Positions 22,700 to 32,272 of a stretch of 64,000 bases of DNA are shown piece by piece. The stretch is from positions 3,775,921 through 3,839,920 of the forward strand of contig CM041200.1 of the NCBI GenBank assembly GCA_023078555.1, read 5' to 3'. The notes beneath the pieces are model-generated. The model was not told where the DNA came from. It searched no databases and was given only the letters and a program-made list of their open reading frames with translations. A program made the translations under genes and the position numbers. The stretch comes from Ulva prolifera. Lineage: Eukaryota > Chlorophyta > Ulvophyceae > Ulvales > Ulvaceae. Numbering within the stretch: the first letter of the stretch is position 1; each line of letters starts with the position of its first letter.

Positions 22700-23944
22700 C
22701 AGAAAGTAGCTTAAGCTCTGCAGCAGACAGGAATCGATCAGAGTGCAGTGTATGATGTACGTGCCTCAAGTTGCCATCAAGCCGGCATTGGCGAAATTGT
22801 CAGGCGATCAAGTGATCACTGTATGTCGACTGAATGTTGACGCGCCGGTTCTCAATGGATAGTAGGATAGTCAGCTATCATGCTGTATCTACAAGGGCAG
22901 CGCTGTCTGCACACCCGGGGGGCGGAGTGACCGGATGTCAAGCAGCGCACAGCCTGCTGGCATCCTCTGCATGACTATGCACAGCAATGTCACACGGTGG
23001 AAGACAGGGACGTTACTGCGCCCCTCTAGGGCACGAGCAAGTGGTGTAATGCATCTGATGATTCAGAACAACTGCATTTGGCGCCATTTGTCACAGGTGA
23101 TCATGTGATTCTTCAATGCTCAGGTAAATTGCGCCAACCCCTTGCGGAGTTCATTGTCATTTGATGAGGCTGGGATGCATATACAGTGTACCTGAGTGGT
23201 AGGTGACGCTCTTCGTGAATCTAGCAGGTAGGAACGGTGTGGGTGATGCCTGAGCACCCAATTGAGGACACTGTCACGGATGTGAAGGTGCACAGCACCG
23301 TGAGTCTGTGTAAACGCCATCTAGGCCTTTTGTGTGATGCCATGCATGCTCACAAGGAAAGAACACCAATACTTTACAGATGTGGACAGGGCGTGGGGTC
23401 TCGACGACGGTACCAGACCTGCTGCGGGCGCCCCGCCCCCCCTCTGTACCCACAGCAGTGGCCAACCGCTACCACGCCCAGAATCTGCTTGCAAGCGTCA
23501 AGGCACCACTGCTGGAGCCAACATCTGAAAACTCTCATAGAGACGCCATAATGCATTGATTTGCTGAGTATTTTCTGATGCGTCAAAAGCCTGCGGGCCT
23601 CATGCATGTGAGCGGCCCCATCCCGTGGACGTATGCCCATCTGTGTGCCCAGCCAGACGTTCTCGCACTGATCGTTGGTCCCCCTCTCCGCTGTATCGCC
23701 TGGTGGGTGCTCTGCCTGGTATGCACGTGTGGCTCCGCCTCATGCGACCCACGAATTCTGCATGCACGCCATTGCGATGTCCACTCATCCATGTTCACCC
23801 CGACATATGGTGCCCAACCGAGACGGATCGGACTGCAACTTGTACACATGCAACATGCACACACACATCAGGGGACATGTAAATCATCGACTGCTCACCT
23901 CGTCTTGTGCACCGCAATTCGCGGGCAAGGCGTGTGCGGCGGGC
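22700..23944. other. Intergenic stretch, nothing recognised
   Basis: Short, mutually overlapping ORFs only. I see no domain, RNA gene or extended repeat. Confidence 0.35.
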
Positions 23945-24342
23945 TTAATCACGACACCCTCGGCCCGCTCTGTCCCACAGGCTCTGGCACAACATCAACA
24001 CCACACTGGCGAGTAAGCCTGCCACGAACCAGCCCATGGCGACGGGAGCCATGCCTCCAGGCACGGCCGCAGCAACAGCAGTGCCAGTTGCGGTGTATGG
24101 GGATAGCTCCAGTGGCTGGTAGCGTCCTCTGCCACGATATGTAGGGGCATACGCTACACAGGCCCTGTGCGTAGATTGCCGTGCCATGCTTTCATGCATA
24201 CACTGAGACCTGCATTGCACGCCAAGGCAGCAACAGGGGCAGTCGGCGACGCGACGATTGTGCCTGCCACGAGGCCGGCCGCGGTGTAGCAGGCCGCCCA
24301 CGCTGTCCCGCAGGCCGAACGACAGAGCGCCAATGATTCCAT
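23945..24342 (-). CDS. Cys-rich single-pass membrane protein, family copy 2 (spliced or decaying)
   Basis: From ATG 24342 the frame reads LCRSACGTAWAACY (C-x3-C-x6-C), a 23-residue Ala/Gly/Val loop, then CNAGLSVCMKAW. The last cysteine of the C-x6-C-x3-C half is replaced by Trp. Unspliced, the frame stops at 24154 after 62 residues. A second frame continues the family similarity with TGTAVAAAV, then a hydrophobic helix (GWFVAGLLASVVLML) to a stop at 23945. A 53-nt GT-AG intron (24159-24107) would join both parts in phase 0 to give about 114 residues. Either this gene uses a very short intron or it has been frameshifted. Core DNA identity with copy 3 is high (about 60 nt nearly identical around the first cysteines), so they are recent paralogues. 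Confidence 0.55.
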
Positions 24343-25189
24343 ACTGTTGTGCGTGTGCGCAAAGTTTGCACGCGGAAGAGCGCCGATCGCAACAGAAGAC
24401 GGGCACGTGTTTCTTGATTGCTCGGAAAAGACTGTATATTTTGGAGATACGTCTGCCGGAGCTCCTGGAGGTTGTGGAATTACTGGAGAGCGAAGGGGTC
24501 TAAACACACATACTACAAGCTGCGTCGCAGAATCAGCTCCGCGAGGTAGATTGGGGCGGTACACCTGGCGACACGATGTCCGAGCGGTGAACGCTCCCAG
24601 TCCGGACCAGTACTGCACTAGTGCACGACCGGAGGCCCGCGCACTGACAATATGCATACCCATGCGCGTTTTGCTTATATACGTAAATGTGCTGCGCAAC
24701 GACGTGGATGTGACCCAGTGAGGACTGACAACGCGCCCAGACACGGCCCCATATGCCGCTAGCCCGGAGACAAATAGGAGACAAATCGGTTGCAGCGGCT
24801 GCAGTGATGCTAACCACGTGACTGCAGCTTGCTAGGTGGTCGGTGCACTGCGCAGTAGCAAACGGACGACGGATTCTGGATTGTAGCAATGGCTATATCA
24901 TAGTGAATCTTGTGTGCGTGCAACCGCCACATGTTTTTTAATTGTGTAGACAACATAACAGAGGAGATACCGTCGCAATGGAGGTCGTCTGCCTGTGACC
25001 AAGTCCGCCATATGACGGCCATGCGAACACTGAATCTTCATACTACCCCATTGCATGTGTCCGATGTGTGTACAGCTTCCGCAGCATGGCACAGGTGGGA
25101 GACCATTCGGGCAGGGTGGGGGTTGGGGCGGGCGCCCCCGACGGCCGGGTGGCCTGGCCGGGCGGCCTCGGGAGGCGCCGCTCCAGGTG

Positions 25190-25424
25190 CGACTGCGTCG
25201 TGGGCCTAAGCTGGTGGGCTGGGATGGGTGTATGTCTTTGTGGGGGGGGTCAGGAGTTGGGTGTGGGGTGCGGCTTGATTGTGTTTGTGGGGGGTGTCAG
25301 GGGCACTGTGGGTACTGCGTGCGCTGATCGTGGCGTGGGTGCATTGGACCGTGTCGGTGGTGTTGCTTTTGCGCTGCTTGCTGGTATTTCGGGGCTGCCT
25401 TCCTCGCCGCCTTGATCCCTGTGA
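25190..25424 (-). repeat. Diverged copy of introner-like repeat
   Basis: Reading the minus strand from 25424, TCACAGGGATCAAGGCGG is followed by GAGGAAGGCAGCCC and then a C/A-rich body. This resembles the consensus TTACAAGGACAAAGGCGG with GAGGCGGGCAGCACC. It is the most degraded copy. Confidence 0.45.
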
Positions 25425-25765
25425 CACAGATAGCATCCAAGAGGCATCTGCCAGCTTCAAATCTCAGACTGCATGCACTCTAGTTCTCGGCTGCAAAGTA
25501 CAACTTCCGCTGTAGCTACAGCGATACTCACTTGTTGCAGCCGAGAACCATCTACCACAGAGGGCCAGGTGGCACCACAGGAACTACATGCGGCACAAGT
25601 ATCAAGCTCACACAGACCTTGTGCTGGAGGTGTGAGACTGCGACAACTTCTATTGGGCACACGGTAACGGCCTGGTCCACCTAGCTAAGCACCCGCTGTT
25701 TACATGTCCGGAAATGATTGGTTTTGCAAGTTGTGTCACAGTCCTGCCGGATTAGGGGACGCACA

Positions 25766-25789
25766 TGTGTGTGTGTGTGTGTGTGTGAG
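25766..25789 (+). repeat. GT dinucleotide microsatellite
   Basis: About eleven uninterrupted GT/TG units lie just after GCACATGT. Confidence 0.85.
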
Positions 25790-27240
25790 CCCCCTGCAGT
25801 GTAGCTGCATGTTTTGTAGCTATTTGCATGTGATCCCAGTGCTGTACTTCTTATCAATTGATGCAGTGGAGGGTCAACTGCAGGCGGTGAGGAAGGAGCA
25901 GACAGCCTTCCCGGGCACCGAGGCTGAGGTGCGGTGGAGTGCTCCCATGCCTTCGCGACAAGCTTGCATGCAGGGGGGCTGGGTGGAAGACATGTCACAT
26001 GTGCAACCTTCCGGTCAAAGGGTTTCTGGTCGGCGTATCTTGTGATTGGTGGGTGAGGCGCATTCTGGGCGCTGTGTGCGGGCCCACCGACAGGCGTACG
26101 ATGATTTAACGGCTGGGTGTGCCCGGGTCAATGGTGTCTGCCCTACATGTTTATGATGAAGATGCCCAGTTGGTGATCTATGTTGTGTATACCCTCGGGG
26201 CTCTGAGGACTCAGCCCTAGAGGTTACAGTGCGGTGGCCGAGTGGTCTAAAACGTTTGGGGGTGTCACATGCACCGCTACGGCCGTACACCTCACGGCGC
26301 ATCTACTTCTACCTCTCAGGGTGCCCCACAATGCCCTGGCATTTGCTGAACATGTCCACGATGCTGCAGTGCGTGTAGCAGAGTGAATAACAATCGGACT
26401 GGAGGTGATAATCTCTGGAAATAGACTGCTGTCTCGCGCGGGCAGCCCGTATGATCTGCCTGTGAGACTAGAGCTGGACTGCACTTGTCATTCTCGGTAC
26501 ACAGCAAGCCAATCACGCTTTGCCCCCAACGACACCCGTGCCTGCACACAGGGCGCAGAATGATGTAATGCACACACTCAGTGTCCAGCAGTGCACGCCC
26601 TGTTGGCACCCTCTGCATGGCCATACTCAGCCCCGTCATACAGCCAAATGAAAGAGCCGTTGACTGGCTACGCCCGCAATCTGCAGCATTACACCGGTAA
26701 CATGCCACTGCTATCATGAATCTGCTGGACTAAAACTATCACGATGATCGCCATCTGACAAACCACAACACACATGGACCCATAGTCCAGTTTTTCCATC
26801 AGTCGGTCTGCAGCTGTTTCCAAGAGCCAGCATGCAGGGGCGTTGTGAACTTGTGATGTTCCCCTGAGCGGTGCCACAGAGTGCAGACATGCTGTTGCAC
26901 TCCAGCTACTGTCCACAAAGCAGGGCAACGTGTGTGCAACAGCTGTACATCAACACAGGCATGTAGTGGGGGGACACAGGGCGTGTGGCAGGGGCGCATT
27001 GGCAGCTACACGTCCACGTAGGACCGTGGCTTGCCTTGCATTGCACCACCAGCTGCTGATCCGACACTCCCATGTGGCCAGCCCTGCAACCTCCTTGCCA
27101 GAGCTACTGACGGTGGCACACATCTGGTGGACGGTGCGGAAACCCTTCCCCGTGGTGCTGTCAGGGGTCTTGATGCATCATGGTCATGGCAGGTCGTGCA
27201 GATGGTAGCATTGATGTTGCCACTCGGCCGGGAAGATGTT

Positions 27241-27638
27241 TTACAAGGACAAAGCAAGCGAGGCAGGTAGCACCGCAAGCAAGAACCAGGGGAACCGCAC
27301 ATCACGCAGCAAGCCACACAAAGCGCACACCAAAACACCCACGCAACGGCAGCACTCGCGCCGGACACAGCCACACAGCCACACAGCCACACAGCCACAC
27401 ACACGCCCACACCCACACGCCCACCCCCATCTGAACCCCGCCCACCAGCCAGGCGCACGGCGCCGGGAAGATGTGTACACAGACACACCTGTGCGTGTGT
27501 GGGTGTGGGTGTGGGTGTGTGGCGGTCTGAGATTCTGGGTGCGTAGTGTGGGTGTGTGTTGTGTGGGTGTCTGGGTTTGTACTTGATCTGCCTGCTTCTC
27601 TCGCGGTGCTGCCCGCCTCGCCGCCTTTGTCCTTGTAA
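27241..27638. mobile_element. Introner-like repeat with inverted ends (non-autonomous element)
   Basis: The left end reads TTACAAGGACAAAGC with a downstream GAGGCAGGTAGCACCGC. The right end, read on the minus strand from 27638, is TTACAAGGACAAAGGCGG with GAGGCGGGCAGCACCGC. The roughly 400-bp interior is C/A-rich on the left and GT-rich on the right, with CACACAGC-type short repeats. The flanking paralogue B lacks the insert. On the minus strand the sequence just outside is AAG|GTGAGTCTGTG at one end, and a pyrimidine tract CTTTGTCCTTG before CCGAG at the other, so the insert would sit inside a GT-AG intron. No transposase is encoded, so mobilisation would need an enzyme supplied from elsewhere. 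Confidence 0.55.
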
Positions 27639-27803
27639 CACAGACTCACCTTCCAAGCAGGTGCTGCTGAGCAGGGTCGAGCACATCACAAATCTGCTGC
27701 AGATCTGACTCACGAATTGTTTAGTCTGCCAATCTACAGCATGTACAAATGGAACGCTAGGCAGATAGCGTAGGCTACATCTTTCATGGCCTTTAAGTCT
27801 GGG

Positions 27804-27880
27804 CACACACATGCAGGCTTCCTCATTGTCCTGGCGGTGCTACCGGCCCCTCCGGCTTTGTCCCTGTAACACACACATGC
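27804..27880 (-). mobile_element. Short repeat insertion flanked by an 11-bp direct repeat
   Basis: CACACACATGC occurs at 27804-27814 and again, identically, at 27870-27880. Between them lie 55 bp which, read on the minus strand, begin TTACAGGGACAAAGCCGG and continue with the GGGGCCGGTAGCACCGCC motif shared with the 31.3-kb copy. The paralogous segment B has a single CACACAAATGC at the equivalent place (about 28259-28269). This looks like an insertion with target-site duplication. Confidence 0.6.
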
Positions 27881-28433
27881 CGGCAGGGACGTCCTGTGTA
27901 AATGGTTTCATGCCCGTCAAGTTTGAGACGTCATGATGATCAAGTGATCTGTCACAATTACAACATTTTACTTTACACAAGGCTCTCTTTTCTGTGAGAG
28001 CTCATGGCACTCCTGAAACTGCAATGATTGTCACGGCAGGTCGTGCAGATGCTGGCATTAACCCGCCACTCATGATCAGTGGGGAAGATGTGTGCACAGA
28101 CAAGGCAGCCAAGATTCACAGACACGCGTTTCAACCAGGTGCTGCCAGGCGCCTCAACTGCTGCGGATGTGAAGGACGATTTCTATAGTCCCCTGTCCTA
28201 CAGCATGCACAGATGGAAAGCTAAGCCTGCATCCTGCTCTGGCGCGTCGGAATTTGAGCACACAAATGCTGGCAGGAACGTGTCGTGTGAACAGGTCAGG
28301 TGCCTCAACTTTGATGCACCATGATTATCAATTGATCTGTCATTTTTACACCAGTCCCCCTGTAATGTCAAAGATTCTCCTCTGGGAGTCCACCTATGAA
28401 ATCAATGGCTAGACATTCCAATTATGCTTCACT

Positions 28434-28706
28434 TCAATGAAAATGCTTCCAGATGCTCCAACCGACGACGCCCGCACTGGCCACACCGCCTGCTACCAGT
28501 GCACCGACGGGCCCAAACATCGAGCCCTCAGCGACAGCCGTGCCGATGCACGCTGTCATGCATGTACCTTCGGCAGCGTTGCACGCCAAGGCGGCCGCTG
28601 GGGCAGCGGGCGCAGCGACAATCGTGCCTGCCACGAGGCCGGCTGCGGCGTAGCAGGCCGCCCACGCCGTCCCGCAGCCAGCATAGCAAAGCGATGTGGT
28701 AGCCAT
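28434..28706 (-). CDS. Cys-rich single-pass membrane protein, family copy 3
   Basis: A single exon from ATG 28706 encodes 90 residues. It contains LCYAGCGTAWAACY (C-x3-C-x6-C), a 23-residue Ala/Pro-rich loop, then CNAAEGTCMTAC (C-x6-C-x3-C). After a short linker comes a hydrophobic Gly/Val-rich helix (ALVAGGVASAGVVGWSIW) ending KHFH. It is the cleanest member: all six cysteines are present in the mirrored spacing, and there is no intron. No signal peptide is apparent, so topology is unclear. Related short CxxxC/CNAAxGxCM proteins without assigned function occur, as far as I recall, in other algae and protists. The paralogue at 24.3 kb shares almost identical DNA over the first cysteine motif. 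Confidence 0.72.
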   Translation of the reverse strand: MATTSLCYAGCGTAWAACYAAAGLVAGTIVAAPAAPAAALACNAAEGTCMTACIGTAVAEGSMFGPVGALVAGGVASAGVVGWSIWKHFH

Positions 28707-29798
28707 AGGTCTTGGATAATCCGTGTGAAGATGCCGCCTTTGTGAGTGCCCGTGCGCTCAAGCAGCGCCGACGTGGAAATCAGATAGCTGGGTATACGTA
28801 GCTGAAAAGGCCGACTGAGCAGACAGTCAAGTGGAGGTCACGCAGATACTGTTACCGGTGCACTGGGAAGCAAATTTCAGCGTCAGTCACGCACTACTGC
28901 CTGGCTCTGAGCACCCATCTACATGTAGTCCAGTTTGCCCAATACCTGCCAAATACACTATATAGAGTCGCTAGCCTGGCAGTTCATCTGCTCAGTCCAC
29001 CAGCATCAATGTCAATTGGTACATGGCATGGCTGAAGTGGCACAGAGACAAATCGCCAGATGATTGAGAGCTGGGATTGTCTCCCTTATTGTCTCCCATA
29101 TGCATCTTTCCTGGTGGGCTGCGTTGTATGGGGCAGTCCATTCTTTCAGTACCCTGTGCTGCGAGCTCAACCCTGTTGCTGATCATGAGAGGCAACAGCC
29201 CTCAGGGAGTCAACCTCTTCACACCCTGCGGCATGCACCACCTAGAGCCTGATGCAGATCATCTCATGAGCCGGATGATAAACTCGCAGATGAAGTGTCT
29301 CCAGTTGCAGATTTCCCGCCTGCTGCCCCAGCACCTGTGGGCCAGGCTGCCAAGGACTCTTTGTATGTGCTGTGCTTGCCACAAGCGCACCGGCGGCCAC
29401 TGCTGCAGCTGTGGCGCATCTTTGTCCGGAAAGGGGATGTGTGCCACATCAGCGAAGCCATGGAGACAGCTGGCTGGTAGACGACCATCATGCAGGGCAG
29501 ACAGCATGGTCGACCGCCCTAGGTCCCGGATTGTTTCAAGCTTGCTGTTGATCGGGCGGGGAGCCGTGTGCGGATCTGGGCTCTGCCCTTGGCAGCGGCG
29601 CATGTGGCATGCTGGCCGCGGGCCAGCACGAAAGCGGCGATTGGCATAGCAATTGGTCGATCAGCTTCTGCGGCATTCACATCTGGGGCAAAATTGAATG
29701 TTGCTCATGTACGAGTACAATGTTTCTGGACGGACGCCTTGCAAATGCGAAGTCGCTTCAAGCATTCAAAGTCGAGCACTGTGACAGACCGAGATGTG

Positions 29799-30136
29799 TT
29801 ACAAGGACAAATCCCGAGAGGCAGGCAGCACCGCAGGGCACAAACACACCCACCCCCGCTTGCGCCCCGCCCCGCAGCCCGGCACCAGAGCCCCGAAGGC
29901 ACACGCAGCACAGGTTACAAAGCCAAACACTCAGAGACACCCACAACAACCCCGGGGAGGCCCCAGCCTTCGCCAGCAAAACCCACCCCGGCCATCAGCA
30001 GGCCACACCACCCCGCTCACCCGCACACCCGTGCCCCCAATCCCAAACCCTAGCCCTCTCTCCCTGCACCCCGCCGCCGCGCTCCCACGGCGGGTCACAC
30101 GTCAACCGGTCAGAAAATCGGTAATGGGGCCATTCG
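29799..30136 (+). mobile_element. Introner-like repeat, plus-oriented copy
   Basis: The copy starts TTACAAGGACAAATCCCG, then GAGGCAGGCAGCACCGC, and has a C/A-rich body. It ends near GGTCAG-AAAATCGGTAATGGGGCC (30108-30132), which recurs in the opposite orientation at 30820-30848. Both termini are therefore shared with the 31.3-kb copy. Confidence 0.5.
29893..29994 (+). repeat. GC-rich direct repeat, copy 1
   Basis: The block containing GGCACACGCAGC, AACAACCCCGGGGAGGCCCC and AGC-AAAACCCACC recurs in the same orientation at 31394-31490, about 80% identical by eye. Confidence 0.6.
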
Positions 30137-30819
30137 CTCTAGACAATTGAAAGTAGCATCCAAAGTAGGCAGAGGTTGCACAAGCGGCGCACCAGCACTC
30201 ACAATGTGCACGTATGCATGGGAGAGCGACGCCCAGAATGACAGGCAGCTGTAGTGCACGAGAGCAGGCGTGGACGGCATAGTTGAATAGAGGGTGTTTC
30301 GGTGAGTCCTCACAATCAATGCTCGCACGTGTTATATAGTGCAGTATGTGGGCAGGCATGGCGGGTTGACTGCCGCAGTAACACATGTTCTCGAGCAGCT
30401 TGTGGCTGGTGCGCTTCCCAGAATGAAATTACCAAACATCCGAGTGGTGCTGCCGAACGCTGTTGTGTTGTGGTGGCCGTGAGGGCAGGGAGCACCGGGC
30501 GGGTACAGAGCCCCGTACCGGCGGGAGTGTGTGTGAACATAGGCCAGTGAATGGTTGCTTCTGTGCAGGAATATCAGCATCATAGCAGCCGGTGTGTGAG
30601 GTTGGGACTGGTTGCGGCCTCGGGAGGCCTGGCTCCCTCACGGGGCCTGCAGTACTGCACCTAAGGCAGGGCAAATTCATCTGGCAGGTGGGCGCCCGAG
30701 TCTGTCAAAGTTCTGTATTTTCGGTGGCTACACCGCAATGTGCTTGGGTGTATGTGCGGCTTGTCTGCTGTGCAATCGGGCTGCTGGTCTGGTGGCTGGG
30801 CTGATTGATTCACACAAGT

Positions 30820-31327
30820 GAACGGCCCCATTAGCTTTTCGCTGACCGCAACTCATGGCCAGGGTGGCGCCAACACCGCGGCATGCATGCATATGCCGGG
30901 CGCAAGGCCGACCATCTCGGCAAACGGCACAGCAAGTATCGCCGCTGCCACAAAACGGACAAGGGGGCGCGGGTGAGCATTGACCAACGCCCAACAGGCA
31001 GGCAGGGCGGGGGCGAGCCGCCGCTCCGGCCGGGTGGCCCGTGAGCGGCGTGACACACCCACGCAACCACCAGCACGAAACACAGGCCAGCACGTCTCTA
31101 CCGCTGCACACGCCAGCACCCATCCCCGCCCGCAGCCATACACGCACAGGCATCAACACCCACAACCACCCACGCGCACCCGCGTGCGGGTGCTTGATGT
31201 GTATTGGCCCTGAGTTCGGGCGGATTCGAGGTGGCTGTTGCTCTCCTGGCGCGCGTTCTTTGGGTTGCTTGTGTGCTTCCTCCTTGTCCTGGCGGTGCTG
31301 CCGGCCCCTCCGGCTTTGTCCTTGTAA
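30820..31327 (-). mobile_element. Introner-like repeat, minus-oriented copy
   Basis: Read on the minus strand from 31327, it begins TTACAAGGACAAAGCCGG followed by GGGGCCGGCAGCACCGCC. After a GT/C-rich body of about 500 bp it reaches GGTCAGCGAAAAGCTAATGG near 30848-30829. This mirrors the copy at 29799-30136. Confidence 0.5.
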
Positions 31328-31393
31328 CACATGCACACCCACGTGTGCACACATCCCCGCCCCGGGGCGGGCCCACGGCTTGGCGCCATCGAC

Positions 31394-31490
31394 CTTGAGG
31401 CACACGCAGCCCAAGTTGCAGAACCAATCACGCAAAGCCACCCATAACAACCCCGGGGAGGCCCCAGCCTCCTCCAGCTAAACCCACCCG
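31394..31490 (+). repeat. GC-rich direct repeat, copy 2
   Basis: It matches the block at 29893-29994 in the same orientation, including the shared ACAACCCCGGGGAGGCCCC core. Confidence 0.6.
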
Positions 31491-32272
31491 ACCCTCACCA
31501 GGCCCCCACCCAGACCAGGATGTGAGGTCCTGTGTGTCTTTGTGAACCTCGAGATATTTTGCGCAATGATTGTGCCTTGCATAACTACGATTGACGTCCG
31601 CATGCGCACTGTGGTATTTTCAGAGCATGGTGCACAAGTCGGCAACATGGCGATGCACGAACTGGTGGCCTTCCCTCAAACGCCCTGGTGCACTTTTGTC
31701 TAGCGCGCCGACGCAGCGCATGCATGGCGCAACGAGCCAGAAATTCAGCTGCGCGTTCCCGTCACATCTGCGTGGCGGCATTCCAGCAGATCAGCCAATG
31801 TCAACTGAAACATTGACATCACTGGCAGCGCTTTGCTGTTGGCAGTTGAAGTGCGTCTCCAAGGGTGGCGCAGCTGGGCTTGGCTATGAGAGAAGAAAAG
31901 CGCCCGAGCGGCTAGAGTGCAGCAACCTCACAATGTTTTTCCCAGCGCCATAAGCGTGGTCATCTTTGTTCACGTCTTGACCTCGTGCGCCGTGATACAA
32001 TGCTGGCGCACTGGAAGTCGTTGCAACGCTCAAACACGGCCGAGGGTGCTCAAGGAGGCCAGGGGAAGCAGGTGTGCGCACTGACAGTCCACTATCTGTG
32101 CTCCACTTGCCTCACGTCAACAGTTGCTGCGATAGCATGTAGCATCATGTTACATGCCAGCGATCTGCAGCTGTGCCCTGTCACGCATTGTGTCGGTCCT
32201 TGGTCATGACATGTATTCAAATGTTTGCCAACATGGCTCCAGACTGACCGAAGCTCAAGCCGAGGTCGATCT

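Larger units (their letters stand above)
27177..28350. repeat. Tandem segmental duplication carrying repeat insertions in one copy
   Basis: Segment A (27177-27239 and 27640-27960) and segment B (28021-28350) align through several blocks. Examples are GGCAGGTCGTGCAGATG, CTACAGCATG followed by ACAAATGGAACGCTA versus ACAGATGGAAAGCTA, and GATCTGTCA. A is longer because it carries a repeat pair at 27241-27638 and a small insertion at 27815-27869; B lacks both. The pair therefore acts as a filled/empty site comparison. Confidence 0.6.
24745..28433. other. Repeat-rich tract with no supportable gene
   Basis: Compositionally extreme GC/GT- or C-rich segments (25.1-25.4, 27.35-27.6 kb) alternate with ordinary sequence. 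The tract holds three clear copies and one diverged copy of an introner-like repeat end, a GT microsatellite, and a duplicated segment (27.17-27.96 and 28.02-28.35 kb). The 268-codon minus ORF at 27006-27812 runs straight through repeat sequence and is not called. Confidence 0.5.
28707..32272. other. Repeat-containing intergenic stretch
   Basis: The tract holds two inverted copies of the introner-like repeat (29.80 and 31.33 kb) and a direct repeat of a GC-rich block (29893-29994 and 31394-31490). ORFs here, including 161-, 190- and 240-codon frames, overlap repeats or oppose each other and show no domain. The rest is unremarkable. Confidence 0.4.

Noticed and set aside
24347-24721. 124-codon plus ORF opposite copy 2 of the Cys-rich family
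   Set aside because: It overlaps the better supported minus-strand gene and has no motif.
27241-27638. Reading the inverted repeat pair as a simple Tc1/mariner MITE with TA duplication
   Set aside because: TA flanks are compatible, but single-ended copies elsewhere and an 11-bp duplication at 27.8 kb do not fit a mariner-type element.
27006-27812. 268-codon minus-strand ORF
   Set aside because: It reads straight through the introner-like repeat pair and its GT/C-rich interior; openness is due to composition.
30728-31450. 240-codon minus ORF
   Set aside because: It contains the repeat end and GC-rich repeat body; no domain is seen.
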